Positions 44,068 to 57,571 are shown, counted from the first letter of the stretch. The stretch: DNA of 64,000 nt from Sphaerisporangium sp. TRM90804 (GCF_029846175.1 NZ_JARWAC010000023.1:1-64000), one strand, 5' to 3'. Program-made: numbers and translations. Notes: generated by a model not told the origin, from the letters alone.

Positions 44068-44639
44068 GCGGGCTGCGCGAGCGCAAGAAGGCCCAGACGA
44101 GGGCCTTGATCCAGCACAACGCGCTGCGATTGTTCCGTGAACAGGGGTATGAGACGACTACGGTCACTCAGATCGTCACGGCGTCGGGAATCTCCGAGAG
44201 CACCTTCTTCCGCTATTTCCCGACGAAGGAAGATGTGGTGCTGTGGGACCGGTTCGACCCCATGATTTATGAGGCGTTGCAGGCTCAGCCCAGGCAGACC
44301 CGGATCATCCCCGCCCTGCGTGCTGCGATCCGGGCATCCCTCGACAGGATCTCGGACGCGGAGCGGACAGAGATGGCGGAGCGGATCGAACTGATCGTCT
44401 CGACTCCGGCCCTGCGGGCGCTGCTTCTGGACCGCCTCGGGGAGCCGATGCGGGCACTGATGCGAATCGTGGCCGGCAGGACGGGGCGGGCGGCCACCGA
44501 TCCGGAGGTGTGCGCCGTGGTGGGCGCGATCATCGGCGTCGGCCTGACGCTGCTCCTCACCGCGCAAGAGGTGGACCGCGACCTCGGCGCACTGCTTGAC
44601 GAGGGACTGGCCGCGCTGGAGACGGGCCTTCACCTCTAG
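44064..44639 (+). CDS. TetR-family regulator
   Basis: 191 residues; ATG 44064 overlaps the amidohydrolase stop (ATGA). Residues 5-60 are the TetR DNA-binding domain (ALRLFREQGYETTTVTQIV, then SGISESTFFRYFPTKEDVV). The remaining helices form the ligand domain with no recognised family. Because it is cotranscribed with the decarboxylase-like gene and a palindrome overlaps their common promoter, it should repress its own operon until the substrate appears. Confidence 0.9.
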   Translation: MSGLRERKKAQTRALIQHNALRLFREQGYETTTVTQIVTASGISESTFFRYFPTKEDVVLWDRFDPMIYEALQAQPRQTRIIPALRAAIRASLDRISDAERTEMAERIELIVSTPALRALLLDRLGEPMRALMRIVAGRTGRAATDPEVCAVVGAIIGVGLTLLLTAQEVDRDLGALLDEGLAALETGLHL

Positions 44640-44703
44640 GGACCCCGACCGGTCACCTCGTGCTGATCCGTTCCGGGTGCTGGCGGCGTGACAATCGTTA
44701 ATT

Positions 44704-44910
44704 ATGAAGAATGCCGGTTTTGAGGCGCCGGTGACCACCGATGACAGGCCTTTCAGCGCGGCGCCGGACGACGGCGGCGCCGACGTGTTCGTGCACTTCT
44801 CGGCGATCAACTCCCGGGGCTACCGCAGCCTCGACGAGAACCAGCGGGTCAGCTACGTGACCGTGCAGGGGGCCAAGGGCCCGCAGGCCGAGCAGGTGAC
44901 GCTGGTCTGA
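44704..44910 (+). CDS. Degenerate cold-shock-domain protein
   Basis: 68 residues, the normal length of a Csp. From residue 20 it is a good cold-shock domain: [16 protein letters not shown] (RNP2 is VFVHF), then [14 protein letters not shown] and [14 protein letters not shown]. The first third should read like GTVKWFNxEKGFGFI but is [18 protein letters not shown], so the RNP1 motif and the first two strands are lost. No frameshift was found that would restore them. Either a diverged paralogue or a decaying gene. Confidence 0.6.
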   Translation: MKNAGFEAPVTTDDRPFSAAPDDGGADVFVHFSAINSRGYRSLDENQRVSYVTVQGAKGPQAEQVTLV

Positions 44911-45045
44911 CCGTTCGGGCCGCGTGCTCACCCTCGCAGCTCCTGCCCCCGCGGCGCCCGCGCGGGCGGCGATGAGGCGGCCCGTCCGCACAGCGCGCCG
45001 GCCGGCTCGGCGATAGTTCGCCCGTTCCGGGGTAGAGGCGGGCGG

Positions 45046-46785
45046 GTGAGACTCACCTATACCTCAGACGTGTGGTGGAAGAACGCGGTCGTCTACTGCC
45101 TGGACGTGGAGACGTACGCCGACGGCAACGGCGACGGGATCGGCGACTTCGCCGGGCTCACCCAGCACGTCGACCACCTTGACCGGCTCGGCGTGACCTG
45201 CATCTGGCTCATGCCGTTCTTCCCGACCCCCGACCGGGACGACGGGTACGACATCACCGACTTCTACAGCGTGGATCCCAAGCTGGGCACGCTGGGGGAG
45301 TTCGTGGAGTTCGTCCGGACGGCCAACGACCGCGGCATCCGCGTGATCGCCGACCTCGTGGTGAACCACACCTCCGACGAGCACCCATGGTTCAAGGAGG
45401 CCCGCTCCAGCCGTGACTCGCCGATGCGCGACTGGTACATCTGGTCGGACACCCCCGAGCCCGACGACCCCAAGAGCGTGGTCTTCCCCGACAAGGAGGA
45501 CTCCCTCTGGCAGTACGACGAGGGCAGCGGGCAGTACTACTACCACCGCTTCTACCGGTTCCAGCCCGACCTCAACGTGGCCAACCCCGAGGTCCGTGAC
45601 GAGATCGCCCGCATCCTCGGCTTCTGGATGCAGCTCGGCATGTCCGGCTTCCGGGTCGACGCCGTCCCCTTCCTCGTCGAGGACGTCTCCAAGGACGAGC
45701 CCGCCGGCGAGAAGAAGGACGCCCAGGCCGCCGGGAAGGCGGGGAAGAACAAGGGGCGGGACGGCGGGGGGCACAAGCTGCCCGAGGTGCACGACTTCCT
45801 GCGCGACCTGCGTGCGTTCATGAACCGCAGGGACGGCACCGCCATGCTGCTCGGCGAGGTCAACCTGCCCTACCCCGACCTGATGAAGTACTTCGGCGAG
45901 AACCTCGGCGACGAGGTCACGATGTGCTTCGACTTCATCGGCATGCAGCGCATGTACCTGGCCATGGCCCGCGGCGACGCCGCCCCGCTGGCCGAGGCGC
46001 TGCGGGAGCGGCCGGTGCCGCCCCGCGACAGCCACTGGGCGACCTTCGTCCGCAACCACGACGAGCTGACGCTCGACAAGCTGACCGACGACGAGCGCCA
46101 GGAGGTGTTCGACTCCTTCGGCCCCGACAAGGACATGCAGCTCTACGGCCGCGGCCTGCGCCGCCGCCTGCCGCCCATGGTGGACGGCGACCCGCGCAGG
46201 ATGAAGATGGTCTACAGCCTTCTGTTCTCGCTGCCCGGCACCCCGGTGCTGTTCTACGGCGAGGAGATCGGCATGGGGGAGAACCTCAAGGCCGAGGGAC
46301 GCCAGGCGGTGCGCACGCCCATGCAGTGGACGCCGCACAGGAACGGCGGCTTCTCCACCGCCGAGCCGTCCACCTTCCCCAACCCCGTGGTGGAGGGGGA
46401 GTTCGGCCCCGAGCACGTCAACGTCAGCGCACAGCGCCGCGACCCCGACTCGCTGCTCATGTGGATCACCACGCTGGTCGAGCGGTACCGCGAGTGCCCG
46501 GAGCTGGCGTGGGGCGAGTACAAGGTGCTCGACACCGGCGAGTCGCGCGTGCTGGCGCACCGGGCCGACATCGAGGGCGAGACCGTGGTCGCGCTGCACA
46601 ACTTCGCCGACGAGAAGGTCTCCTTCGAGCTCACCCTCGACGGGCTCGACGACGGCAAGGTGCTGACCGACCTGCTGGTCGACGGCACCGTCGAGCTCTC
46701 CAAGACCGGGGTGGCGAGGTTCGACCTGGAGCCCTACGGCTGCCGCTGGCTGCGTGCCTCGACTCCGGAGCTGGCGCCCTCGTAA
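45046..46785 (+). CDS. GH13 trehalose-synthase/alpha-amylase-family enzyme
   Basis: 579 residues from GTG 45046. The TIM-barrel signature regions are intact: DLVVNHTS, GFRVDAVPF with nucleophile D205, LLGEVNLP with acid/base E271, and FVRNHDE with D339. Overall length and WWKNAVVYCLDVETYADGNGDG are those of trehalose-synthase-like (maltose isomerising) or glucosylating members. A 28-residue Lys/Gly-rich insert (about 216-243) sits in an outer loop and is unusual. No signal peptide, so it acts on cytoplasmic maltose, trehalose or glycogen-derived sugars. Precise activity unresolved. Confidence 0.82.
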   Translation: MRLTYTSDVWWKNAVVYCLDVETYADGNGDGIGDFAGLTQHVDHLDRLGVTCIWLMPFFPTPDRDDGYDITDFYSVDPKLGTLGEFVEFVRTANDRGIRVIADLVVNHTSDEHPWFKEARSSRDSPMRDWYIWSDTPEPDDPKSVVFPDKEDSLWQYDEGSGQYYYHRFYRFQPDLNVANPEVRDEIARILGFWMQLGMSGFRVDAVPFLVEDVSKDEPAGEKKDAQAAGKAGKNKGRDGGGHKLPEVHDFLRDLRAFMNRRDGTAMLLGEVNLPYPDLMKYFGENLGDEVTMCFDFIGMQRMYLAMARGDAAPLAEALRERPVPPRDSHWATFVRNHDELTLDKLTDDERQEVFDSFGPDKDMQLYGRGLRRRLPPMVDGDPRRMKMVYSLLFSLPGTPVLFYGEEIGMGENLKAEGRQAVRTPMQWTPHRNGGFSTAEPSTFPNPVVEGEFGPEHVNVSAQRRDPDSLLMWITTLVERYRECPELAWGEYKVLDTGESRVLAHRADIEGETVVALHNFADEKVSFELTLDGLDDGKVLTDLLVDGTVELSKTGVARFDLEPYGCRWLRASTPELAPS

Positions 46786-46943
46786 CACCGCCTCGGGGCC
46801 TTCGCCCTGGTGGGGAGGGATAAACCCTGACCCCCGGCCGAGTCCCGCGCTGAGCGCGTCGGGGTCGGTTCGGGGGTGCCCCAGGGCTCGCTCCGGCCCA
46901 TCTCCGATGCTGCCGAGCGCGGTCGCGCGTCACAGTCAAGTGC

Positions 46944-48759
<1,816 letters not shown>

Positions 48760-48971
48760 CTACATGGGCTGTTGACGGTTTTCCGAACAGCCGAAGGGTA
48801 TCCGTTCACCCGCCCCCACCCGGAACGCAGGTCCGTTCCTGTGGATGAGCGCCCCGGGCGCGCCGCGAGATCCGCGCGGAGGCCGTCGATCTTCCCGCCG
48901 AAGGTCGTTGACGCCCGCGATGGGCGGGCCTACGGTACGGACACCACCCGCCGGCAGGACCCGGAGGTCCC

Positions 48972-49949
48972 ATGCCAACGGTAGAGACGGTGCGCGGCCC
49001 GGTCGACGTCGAAGACCTCGGCCAGACGCTGATGCACGAGCACGTCTTCGTCCTGTCGACCGAGCACGTCGACAACTACGGCCAGGACTCCTGGTGGGAC
49101 GAGGAGCATCGGGTCGCCGACGCCATCGCCAAGCTGCGCGGGCTGGCCTCCGTGGGGGTCGCGACGATCGTCGACCCCACCGTGTGGGGCATCGGCAGGT
49201 ACATCCCGCGCGTCCAGCGCATCGCCGCCGAGGTGCCCGAGCTGAACATCATCGTGGCCACCGGGCTGTACTGCTTCGACGAGGTGCCCCACCACTACGC
49301 GCACCGCGGGCCCGGCCTCCTGATGGACGTGCCCGAGCCCATGGTGGACGACTTCGTGCGCGACCTCACCGAAGGCGTCGCCGGCACCGGCGTGAAGGCG
49401 GCGTTCCTCAAGTGCGTCGTCGAGCAGCGAGGGCTGACGGCGGGCGTCGAGCGCGTCTGCCGGGCCGTGGCCCAGGCCCACCTGCGCACCGGCGCGCCGA
49501 TCACCGTGCACACCAACGCGTTCACCCAGGCCGGGCTGCCCGCCCTGGGCCTGTTCACCAAGGAGGGCGTCGACCTCACCAAGGTCGTCGTCGGGCACGC
49601 CGGCGACTCCAACGACCTCGGCTACCTGATGCGCCTGGCCGACACCGGCGCCACCCTGGGCATGGACCGCTTCGGCCTGGACGTCTACAACCCGACCCCC
49701 GCCCGCGTCGACACCATCGCCGCCCTGTGCGAGCGCGGCTACGCCGACCGCATGGTGCTCAGCCACGACAGCGCCTGCTTCATGGACTACTTCGGCGGCG
49801 CCTACGGGCAGATGCTGGAGCACGCCGCCCCGAACTGGCACCTGCGCCACATCCACGACGACGTGCTCCCCGCGCTGCGCGAGAAGGGCGTCACCGACGC
49901 CCAGCTCCACCAGATGCTGGTCGTCAACCCCCGCGTGTACTTCTCATAG
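48972..49949 (+). CDS. Phosphotriesterase-family metal hydrolase (lactonase-like)
   Basis: 325 residues from ATG 48972. The binuclear metal site is visible: HEHVFV near residue 21, Lys in AAFLKCVVEQRG (bridging, near 145), VHTNAF, VVGHAGD and LSHDSACF with the last Asp. Opening DLGQTLMHEHVFV is that of the phosphotriesterase-like lactonases. Most relatives hydrolyse lactones, including acyl-homoserine lactones, with side activity on phosphotriesters. Transcribed alone; it ends ten bases before the convergent tex stop. Confidence 0.87.
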   Translation: MPTVETVRGPVDVEDLGQTLMHEHVFVLSTEHVDNYGQDSWWDEEHRVADAIAKLRGLASVGVATIVDPTVWGIGRYIPRVQRIAAEVPELNIIVATGLYCFDEVPHHYAHRGPGLLMDVPEPMVDDFVRDLTEGVAGTGVKAAFLKCVVEQRGLTAGVERVCRAVAQAHLRTGAPITVHTNAFTQAGLPALGLFTKEGVDLTKVVVGHAGDSNDLGYLMRLADTGATLGMDRFGLDVYNPTPARVDTIAALCERGYADRMVLSHDSACFMDYFGGAYGQMLEHAAPNWHLRHIHDDVLPALREKGVTDAQLHQMLVVNPRVYFS

Positions 49950-49959
49950 CCGGTCGGGG

Positions 49960-52317
49960 TCAGCCGGTGCCCTTGTCGAGGCCGGCCTTCCTGAGCGCCT
50001 CGGCCAGGGCGCCGCCCGCCGGGGGAGCGGCGCGGTCGGGCCGGGGACGACGGTCGCCGCCGCGCCGCCCGGCGTTCCCGCCGCCCTTGCGCTCGCGGTC
50101 GCCGCCGCCGGACGCCGCGCCGCCCTGGCCGGGCGCGCGGGAGGTCTTCTCGTCGTCCAGCCGCAGCGTGAGCGAGATGCGCTTGCGCGGGATGTCGACG
50201 TCCAGCACCTTCACCCGGACGATGTCGCCGGGCTTCACCACCTCGCGCGGATCTTTCACGAAGTTCCTGGACATCGCCGACACGTGCACGAGGCCGTCCT
50301 GGTGCACTCCGACGTCGACGAAGGCGCCGAACGCGGCAACGTTCGTGACCACGCCCTCCAGCAGCATGCCCGGCTCCAGGTCGGACAGCTTGTCGACGCC
50401 CTCCTTGAAGGTCGCCGCGCGGAACGCCGGACGCGGGTCGCGGCCGGGCTTCTCCAGCTCCTTCAGGATGTCGGTGACGGTCGGCAGGCCGAAGGTGTCG
50501 TCGGCGAAGCGCCTGGGGTCGAGCGTGCGCAGCACGGTGCCGTTGCCGATCAGCTCGGCGATGCCCACCCCGGCGGTGTCGACGATGCGGCGGACCACCG
50601 GGTACGCCTCGGGGTGCACGCTGGAGGAGTCGAGCGGGTCGTCGCCGCCGGGGATGCGCAGGAAGCCCGCGCACTGCTCGAACGCCTTGGGGCCGAGCCG
50701 GGGCACCTCCTTCAGCGCCCGGCGCGACCGGAACGGGCCGTTGGAGTCGCGGTGCAGCACGATGTTCTCGGCGAGGCCGGAGCCGATGCCCGAGACGCGG
50801 GTGAGCAGCGGCGCCGAGGCGGTGTTGACGTCGACGCCGACGGCGTTCACGCAGTCCTCCACGACGGCGTCCAGCGAGCGCGACAGCTTGGACTCGGCCA
50901 GGTCGTGCTGGTACTGGCCCACGCCGATCGACTTGGGGTCGATCTTGACGAGCTCGGCCAGCGGATCCTGCAGGCGGCGCGCGATCGACACCGCGCCGCG
51001 CAGCGACACGTCCAGGCCGGGCAGCTCCTGCGAGGCGTAGGCCGAGGCGGAGTACACCGAGGCGCCGGCCTCGGATACGACGATCTTGGTGAGTGAGAGC
51101 TCGGGGTGCCGCTTGATGAGGTCGCCGGCCAGCTTGTCGGTCTCCCGGGACGCCGTGCCGTTGCCGATCGCGATCAGTTCCACGCCGTGCTCGCCCGCGA
51201 GCCTGGCCAGGACGGCGAGCGACTCGTCCCAGCGGCGCCTCGGCTCGTGCGGGTAGATGGTCTCGGTGGCGACGACCTTGCCGGTGGCGTCGACCACGGC
51301 GACCTTCACGCCCGTGCGCAGGCCGGGGTCGAGGCCCATGGTGGGCCGGGTGCCGGCGGGCGCGGCGAGCAGCAGGTCGCGGAGGTTGGTGGCGAACACG
51401 CGCACGGCCTCGTCCTCGGCCGCCTGCCACAGGCGCATGCGAAGGTCGATGCCGAGGTGCACCTGGACGCGGGTGCGCCACGACCAGCGGACGGTGTCCA
51501 TCAGCCAGCGGTCGCCGGGCCTGCCGCGGTCGGCGACCCCGAAGCGCTGCGCGATGCGCGCCTCGTACCCGGTGGGCCCCTCGGCGGGCGCCTCCTCGGG
51601 CTCCAGGGTGAGGCTGAGCACCTCCTCCTTCTCGCCGCGGAACATGGCGAGCACGCGGTGCGAGGGCAGCTTGGTGAAGGGCTCGGCGAAGTCGAAGTAG
51701 TCGGCGAACTTGGCGCCGGCCTCCTCCTTGCCTTCGCGGACGCGCGCCGTCATGCGGCCGCGCGACCACATGCGCTCGCGCAGCTCGCCGATCAGGTCGG
51801 CGTCCTCGGCGAAGCGCTCGACGAGGATGGCGCGCGCGCCCTCCAGCGCGGCGGCGGCGTCGGCCACCCCCTTGCCGGGGTCGGCGAACGACGCGGCGAC
51901 CGCCAGCGGGTCGCGCGAGGGGTCGGCCAGCAGCCCGTCGGCGAGCGGCTCCAGGCCGGCCTCACGGGCGATCTGGGCCTTGGTGCGGCGCTTGGGCTTG
52001 TACGGCAGGTAGATGTCCTCCAGGCGGGCCTTGGAGTCGGCCGCGAGGATCTGCGCCTCCAGGGCGTCGTCGAGCTTGCCCTGGGAGCGGATCGACTCCA
52101 GGATCGCCGCGCGCCGCTCCTCCAGCTCGCGGAGGTAGCGCAGCCGCTCCTCCAGCGCGCGGAGCTGCGCGTCGTCGAGCATCTCGGTCGCCTCTTTGCG
52201 GTAGCGGGCGATGAACGGCACCGTGGCGCCGCCGTCGAGCAGCTCTACGGCCGCCTTCACCTGCCGCTCGCGCACGCCGAGCTCTTCGGCGATCCGCTGG
52301 TCAATGGAGATCGTCAC
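49960..52317 (-). CDS. tex: Tex-family RNA-binding protein
   Basis: 785 residues. N-terminal helical domain ([30 protein letters not shown] in part), the YqgF nuclease-like domain ([17 protein letters not shown] as [10 protein letters not shown]), the helix-hairpin-helix region ([23 protein letters not shown] in part) and a C-terminal S1 domain (about 650-720, [17 protein letters not shown]). A basic Gly/Arg tail of 50 residues follows. Tex acts in transcription and RNA handling and is nearly universal in bacteria. Single gene. Confidence 0.95.
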   Translation of the reverse strand: MTISIDQRIAEELGVRERQVKAAVELLDGGATVPFIARYRKEATEMLDDAQLRALEERLRYLRELEERRAAILESIRSQGKLDDALEAQILAADSKARLEDIYLPYKPKRRTKAQIAREAGLEPLADGLLADPSRDPLAVAASFADPGKGVADAAAALEGARAILVERFAEDADLIGELRERMWSRGRMTARVREGKEEAGAKFADYFDFAEPFTKLPSHRVLAMFRGEKEEVLSLTLEPEEAPAEGPTGYEARIAQRFGVADRGRPGDRWLMDTVRWSWRTRVQVHLGIDLRMRLWQAAEDEAVRVFATNLRDLLLAAPAGTRPTMGLDPGLRTGVKVAVVDATGKVVATETIYPHEPRRRWDESLAVLARLAGEHGVELIAIGNGTASRETDKLAGDLIKRHPELSLTKIVVSEAGASVYSASAYASQELPGLDVSLRGAVSIARRLQDPLAELVKIDPKSIGVGQYQHDLAESKLSRSLDAVVEDCVNAVGVDVNTASAPLLTRVSGIGSGLAENIVLHRDSNGPFRSRRALKEVPRLGPKAFEQCAGFLRIPGGDDPLDSSSVHPEAYPVVRRIVDTAGVGIAELIGNGTVLRTLDPRRFADDTFGLPTVTDILKELEKPGRDPRPAFRAATFKEGVDKLSDLEPGMLLEGVVTNVAAFGAFVDVGVHQDGLVHVSAMSRNFVKDPREVVKPGDIVRVKVLDVDIPRKRISLTLRLDDEKTSRAPGQGGAASGGGDRERKGGGNAGRRGGDRRPRPDRAAPPAGGALAEALRKAGLDKGTG

Positions 52318-52410
52318 GTTCCTGGTCCGCCTTCAGGTTGAGGTCCGTGGACGATTCTCCATGCTCGGCGCCCGGTTGTCGCGCCGAGGACGGGCCTCAG
52401 CCGGGGCGGG

Positions 52411-52698
52411 TCAGTCGTCCTCCCAGGTGACGGTGAGCTCCTTGCGCTGCCCGAAGCGCTCCAGGTGGCGGCCGAGCACGTCCTGCACCCTGGCCAGCAG
52501 CTCGGCGTCGACCGCCGAGGCGTGCATGACGAGCTGGGTGGCCTCCGGGATGAGCACGCCCTCGCCGCTGGTCATGACGAGGTTGAAGCCGCCCTCGGGG
52601 CGGTCGGACACGTCCATCTTGTGGCTGAGGTGGGAGGCGAGCTGCTTGGCGTAGCGGGCGGCTGCGTCCGTCGCGACTCGCGCGGTCGAGCTTGGCAT
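52411..52698 (-). CDS. DUF2218 small protein
   Basis: 95 residues. ARYAKQLASHLSHKMDV at the N-terminus, then GGFNLVMTSGEGVLIPE and VQDVLGRHLERFGQRKELTVTW, is the DUF2218 pattern (short alpha/beta proteins, sometimes next to siderophore or transport genes). Function unknown. ATG 52698 has GAGGAGTGG upstream and an operator-like repeat just above that. Confidence 0.85.
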   Translation of the reverse strand: MPSSTARVATDAAARYAKQLASHLSHKMDVSDRPEGGFNLVMTSGEGVLIPEATQLVMHASAVDAELLARVQDVLGRHLERFGQRKELTVTWEDD

Positions 52699-52717
52699 GG
52701 TCCACTCCTCGCATTGA

Positions 52718-52740
52718 TTGAACGCTCAAGTTTCACTATA
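52718..52740 (-). promoter_or_regulatory. Promoter of the DUF2218 gene with operator-like repeat
   Basis: On the minus strand TATAGT (52735-52740) is a fair -10. Directly downstream lies TTGAGCGTTCAA (52718-52729), an imperfect 12-base palindrome placed where a repressor would act. No good -35 is seen. Confidence 0.5.
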
Positions 52741-52851
52741 CGCGAGCGAAGCTGCCAGACTGGGGGTGCGTCACCGCGGCAGGGGTAGTCGCCTGCTGGT
52801 CGCGTCAGACGTCGCGACGCCCTCGCGGTCCGCGAGGAAGTGGAGGTTGAG

Positions 52852-53055
52852 GTGAAGACGATCCTGTTCCTGATCGCTGTCATCGTGATCATTTCATGCG
52901 TGCTCGTCATGGTGCGCACCTGGAAACCTCGCCGCGCCGCCGCCCTGGCGCCCGAGGAGAACCCCAGGGAGATCCTCAAGCGGCGCTACGCCGCGGGGGA
53001 GATCGACGAGGACGAGTACCTGCGGCGGATGTCCGGCCTCTCCCAGGACTACTGA
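52852..53055 (+). CDS. SHOCT-domain small membrane protein
   Basis: 67 residues from GTG 52852, with GGAGG five bases upstream; a GTG four codons earlier would overlap that site. One membrane helix (residues 3-21, ILFLIAVIVIISCVLVMV), then a short basic linker and the SHOCT motif ENPREILKRRYAAGEIDEDEYLRRM. SHOCT tails mediate oligomerisation. Followed by hairpins. Confidence 0.8.
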   Translation: MKTILFLIAVIVIISCVLVMVRTWKPRRAAALAPEENPREILKRRYAAGEIDEDEYLRRMSGLSQDY

Positions 53056-53093
53056 CACCGGGGCGCTCGCCGGCGCGCCGAGATTAGGGGTGC

Positions 53094-53115
53094 CGCCCGG
53101 CTTCGCGGCCGGGCG
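53094..53115 (+). terminator. Hairpin after the SHOCT gene
   Basis: CGCCCGG, eight-base loop, CCGGGCG; 39 bases after the stop at 53055. Confidence 0.55.
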
Positions 53116-53157
53116 TCCCCGGCGCGCCCCCGCCCTTGTATGGACGTGAACATGGAG

Positions 53158-53189
53158 ACGGGGAGCCGGGCGTCCGCCCGGCTCCCCGT
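53158..53189. terminator. Strong hairpin between convergent SHOCT and chitinase genes
   Basis: ACGGGGAGCCGGGCG and CGCCCGGCTCCCCGT pair perfectly over 15 bases with a two-base loop, 12 bases from the chitinase stop codon. Confidence 0.8.
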
Positions 53190-53201
53190 GACCGTGGGGG
53201 G

Positions 53202-55475
<2,274 letters not shown>

Positions 55476-55703
55476 GTACTGCTCCACGTCCAACGGGCAG
55501 ATGAGGAATGGGGGGCGATCTGGACGTACGCACGAGGGCGGGGAAACGTCGTGGCGGAGATGCGGGGGAGGCCCATGTGATGCCGGAAAGCGCGAGGCAC
55601 CCGGGATGTGCACAGGGGCGGCGGAGACCGTGACATGGCGAGCCCTTCCCTACCTCGGGATAAAGGCCTTACTGATAGGAAGCTTTCCTTTTAATTAGCT
55701 GCG

Positions 55704-55732
55704 AACCTACCCGCCGTCGGTTGACCAGTCAA
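55704..55732 (-). promoter_or_regulatory. Chitinase promoter
   Basis: On the minus strand TTGACT (55727-55732), spacer of 17, TAGGTT (55704-55709), a good sigma-70/HrdB-type promoter about 230 bases before the start codon. TTGACTGGTCAA at the -35 is an imperfect palindrome and contains ACTGGTC, one half of the known DasR (dre) site; the other half is poor. The remaining leader 55476-55703 shows no gene; it contains AGGAAGCTTTCCT. Confidence 0.65.
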
Positions 55733-55809
55733 TGATTTCCCACAATCGCTGTCGGGACGGCGGCCGCCACCGGGCGGCGGACGCGGTCCGCGGTCTACGC
55801 TCGGGAGCC

Positions 55810-56595
55810 ATGAGCCCCCAGACGCACGGTCGCTGGCCGCATGAGGAGTACTGCTCGGCCCTTGAGGCCGAGACCGCCCGGTTCGTGGAGGCGGTGCGCG
55901 GGGCCGACCTCTCCGCCGGCGTGCCGACCTGCCCGGGATGGACGCTCGTCAAGCTGCTGAAGCACGTCGGCATCACCCACCGGTGGGCCGAGCACATCGT
56001 GCGCGAGCGGGTGACCGAGCGCGTCAGCTCGCGGGACGTCCCCGTGGCCCTGCCCGACGACGACCGCGACTACCCCGGCTGGCTGGCGGAGGGCGCCCGG
56101 TCCCTGGTCGGCACCCTGCGCGCGGCCGACCCCGGCGAGCCCGTGTGGACGTGGGGGGAGGAGCGCGGCGCGCACTTCTGGACGCGCCGCATGCTGCACG
56201 AGGGGACGGTCCACCGGGCCGACGCCGAGATCGCGCTCGGGCGGGAGCCGCGCGTCGACGCCCGGGTGGCCGCCGACGGCGTGGAGGAGTTCCTGGGCAA
56301 CCTGACGGCGGCCTGGTGGCTCGTCGAGCCGCTGCGCGAGCTGGGCGGCGGCGGGGAGACGCTGCACTTCCACGCCACCGACGCCGCCCCCGGCGCCGGG
56401 GAGTGGACGGTCACGCTGGCCCCCGGGGGGCTCGCCTGGGAGCGCGGGCACGGCAAGGGCGACGTCGCCGCCCGGGGCGCCACCGGTGACCTGCTGCTCC
56501 TCCTGTACGGCCGCTGGAAGCCGGCCGACGCGCGCCTTGAGACGTTCGGAGACGTGAGCCTGCTCGCCCGCTGGCAGGAGAAGACCGCCTTCTGA
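55810..56595 (+). CDS. Maleylpyruvate-isomerase-family mycothiol-dependent enzyme
   Basis: 261 residues from ATG 55810. The DinB-like four-helix part has the metal site of the family: His in KHVGITHRWAEH, then Glu and His in RRMLHEGTVHRADAE. TCPGWTLVKLLKH is the usual opening of the MDMPI N-terminal domain; residues 185-255 form the C-terminal domain (GDLLLLLYGRWKPAD). Enzymes of this kind use mycothiol, the actinobacterial thiol. The substrate is unknown. Confidence 0.85.
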   Translation: MSPQTHGRWPHEEYCSALEAETARFVEAVRGADLSAGVPTCPGWTLVKLLKHVGITHRWAEHIVRERVTERVSSRDVPVALPDDDRDYPGWLAEGARSLVGTLRAADPGEPVWTWGEERGAHFWTRRMLHEGTVHRADAEIALGREPRVDARVAADGVEEFLGNLTAAWWLVEPLRELGGGGETLHFHATDAAPGAGEWTVTLAPGGLAWERGHGKGDVAARGATGDLLLLLYGRWKPADARLETFGDVSLLARWQEKTAF

Positions 56596-56673
56596 CGCCC
56601 CCTCGGGGGCGCCCGCCGTCGGCGCCGCCGCCCGCCCGAAGTTCCATCGAGGCTGGACCGGTGCTCATCAATG

Positions 56674-56740
56674 AGAGCACCGCTCTTGACGGCGGACTCC
56701 GCCATGGGCTTCACTGCTCTTGAGGGAGAGCGCTGCTCTC
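56674..56740 (+). promoter_or_regulatory. Promoter with two GAGAGC-type inverted repeats before the hydrolase gene
   Basis: AGAGC-ACC-GCTCT at 56674-56686 and the perfect GAGAGCGCTGCTCTC at 56726-56740 are two copies of one palindromic site. TTGACG (56686-56691) with TTCACT 18 bases on could be the promoter between them. Sites of this form are bound by TetR-type regulators. Confidence 0.6.
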
Positions 56741-56758
56741 GTCGGAAGTGGAGGCATC

Positions 56759-57571
56759 GTGGCGACCAGGTACCTGGAGACGGCGGGCGGGCGCGTCGCG
56801 TACGAGGAGTCCGGCCCGGCGGGCGGGCCGCTCGCGGTGCTCGTGCACGGCATGGGGGACACCCGCGCGACCTTCCGCCACCTGGCCCCGCCGATGGCGG
56901 CGGCCGGTCACCGGGTGGCGGCGATGGACGTGCGCGGGTACGGCGACTCGGGCACCGGGTGGCCCGATCACGGCGTCGCCGCGATCGGGGCCGACCTGCT
57001 GGCGTTGGTCCGCCACCTGGGCTCGCCCGCCACCGTGGTCGCCCACTCCATCGGCTGCGCCTCCGCGGTGTGGGCGGCGGCCGAGGCCCCCGACGACGTC
57101 GCCGGGCTGGTGCTGATCGCCTCGTTCTCCGGGGACACCCCGATCAAGGGCTGGATGAAGGCCGCATCGCGGGCGGTCGGCCGCAGCCCGGCGCTGTGGG
57201 GGATGTTCCTGCGCTCGTCGTACCCGAGCGGCGCGCCCGCCGACTTCGACGGCTACCTGCGCGAGCTCAGGGCGGGCCTGCGCGCGCCGGGCGGGACGGC
57301 CGCGCTGCGCGCGCAGATCGAGGTGTCGCTGTCCGGCGTGCGCGCCCGTTACGCGGAGGCGCGATGCCCCACCGTCGTGGTGATGGGCACCGCCGACCGC
57401 GACTTCGCCGACCCGGCCGCCGAGGCCCGTCTCATCGCGAGCAAGGTGGCCGGCCCCGCGGACGTCCGGCTGGTGGAGGGGGCCGGGCACTACCCGCACG
57501 CCGAGAAGCCCGGCCCCACCGCGGCCGCGATCCTCGCCGCCCTGGACGGGCGGGCCGCGGGCCGTCCGTGA
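56759..57571 (+). CDS. Alpha/beta-hydrolase
   Basis: 270 residues from GTG 56759 (GGAGG four bases upstream). Oxyanion region LVHGMGD, nucleophile elbow VAHSIGCAS (Ser), Asp in GTADRDFADP and His in GAGHYPHAEKP complete the triad in order. The cap is short. No neighbours suggest a substrate. A pair of palindromes lies in front of it, so it is probably under one-component repression. Closes with a strong hairpin. Confidence 0.87.
   Translation: MATRYLETAGGRVAYEESGPAGGPLAVLVHGMGDTRATFRHLAPPMAAAGHRVAAMDVRGYGDSGTGWPDHGVAAIGADLLALVRHLGSPATVVAHSIGCASAVWAAAEAPDDVAGLVLIASFSGDTPIKGWMKAASRAVGRSPALWGMFLRSSYPSGAPADFDGYLRELRAGLRAPGGTAALRAQIEVSLSGVRARYAEARCPTVVVMGTADRDFADPAAEARLIASKVAGPADVRLVEGAGHYPHAEKPGPTAAAILAALDGRAAGRP

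Noticed and set aside
48972-49949. Organophosphate-degrading phosphotriesterase proper
   Set aside because: Motifs fit the lactonase-like branch better; phosphotriesterase activity, if any, would be secondary.
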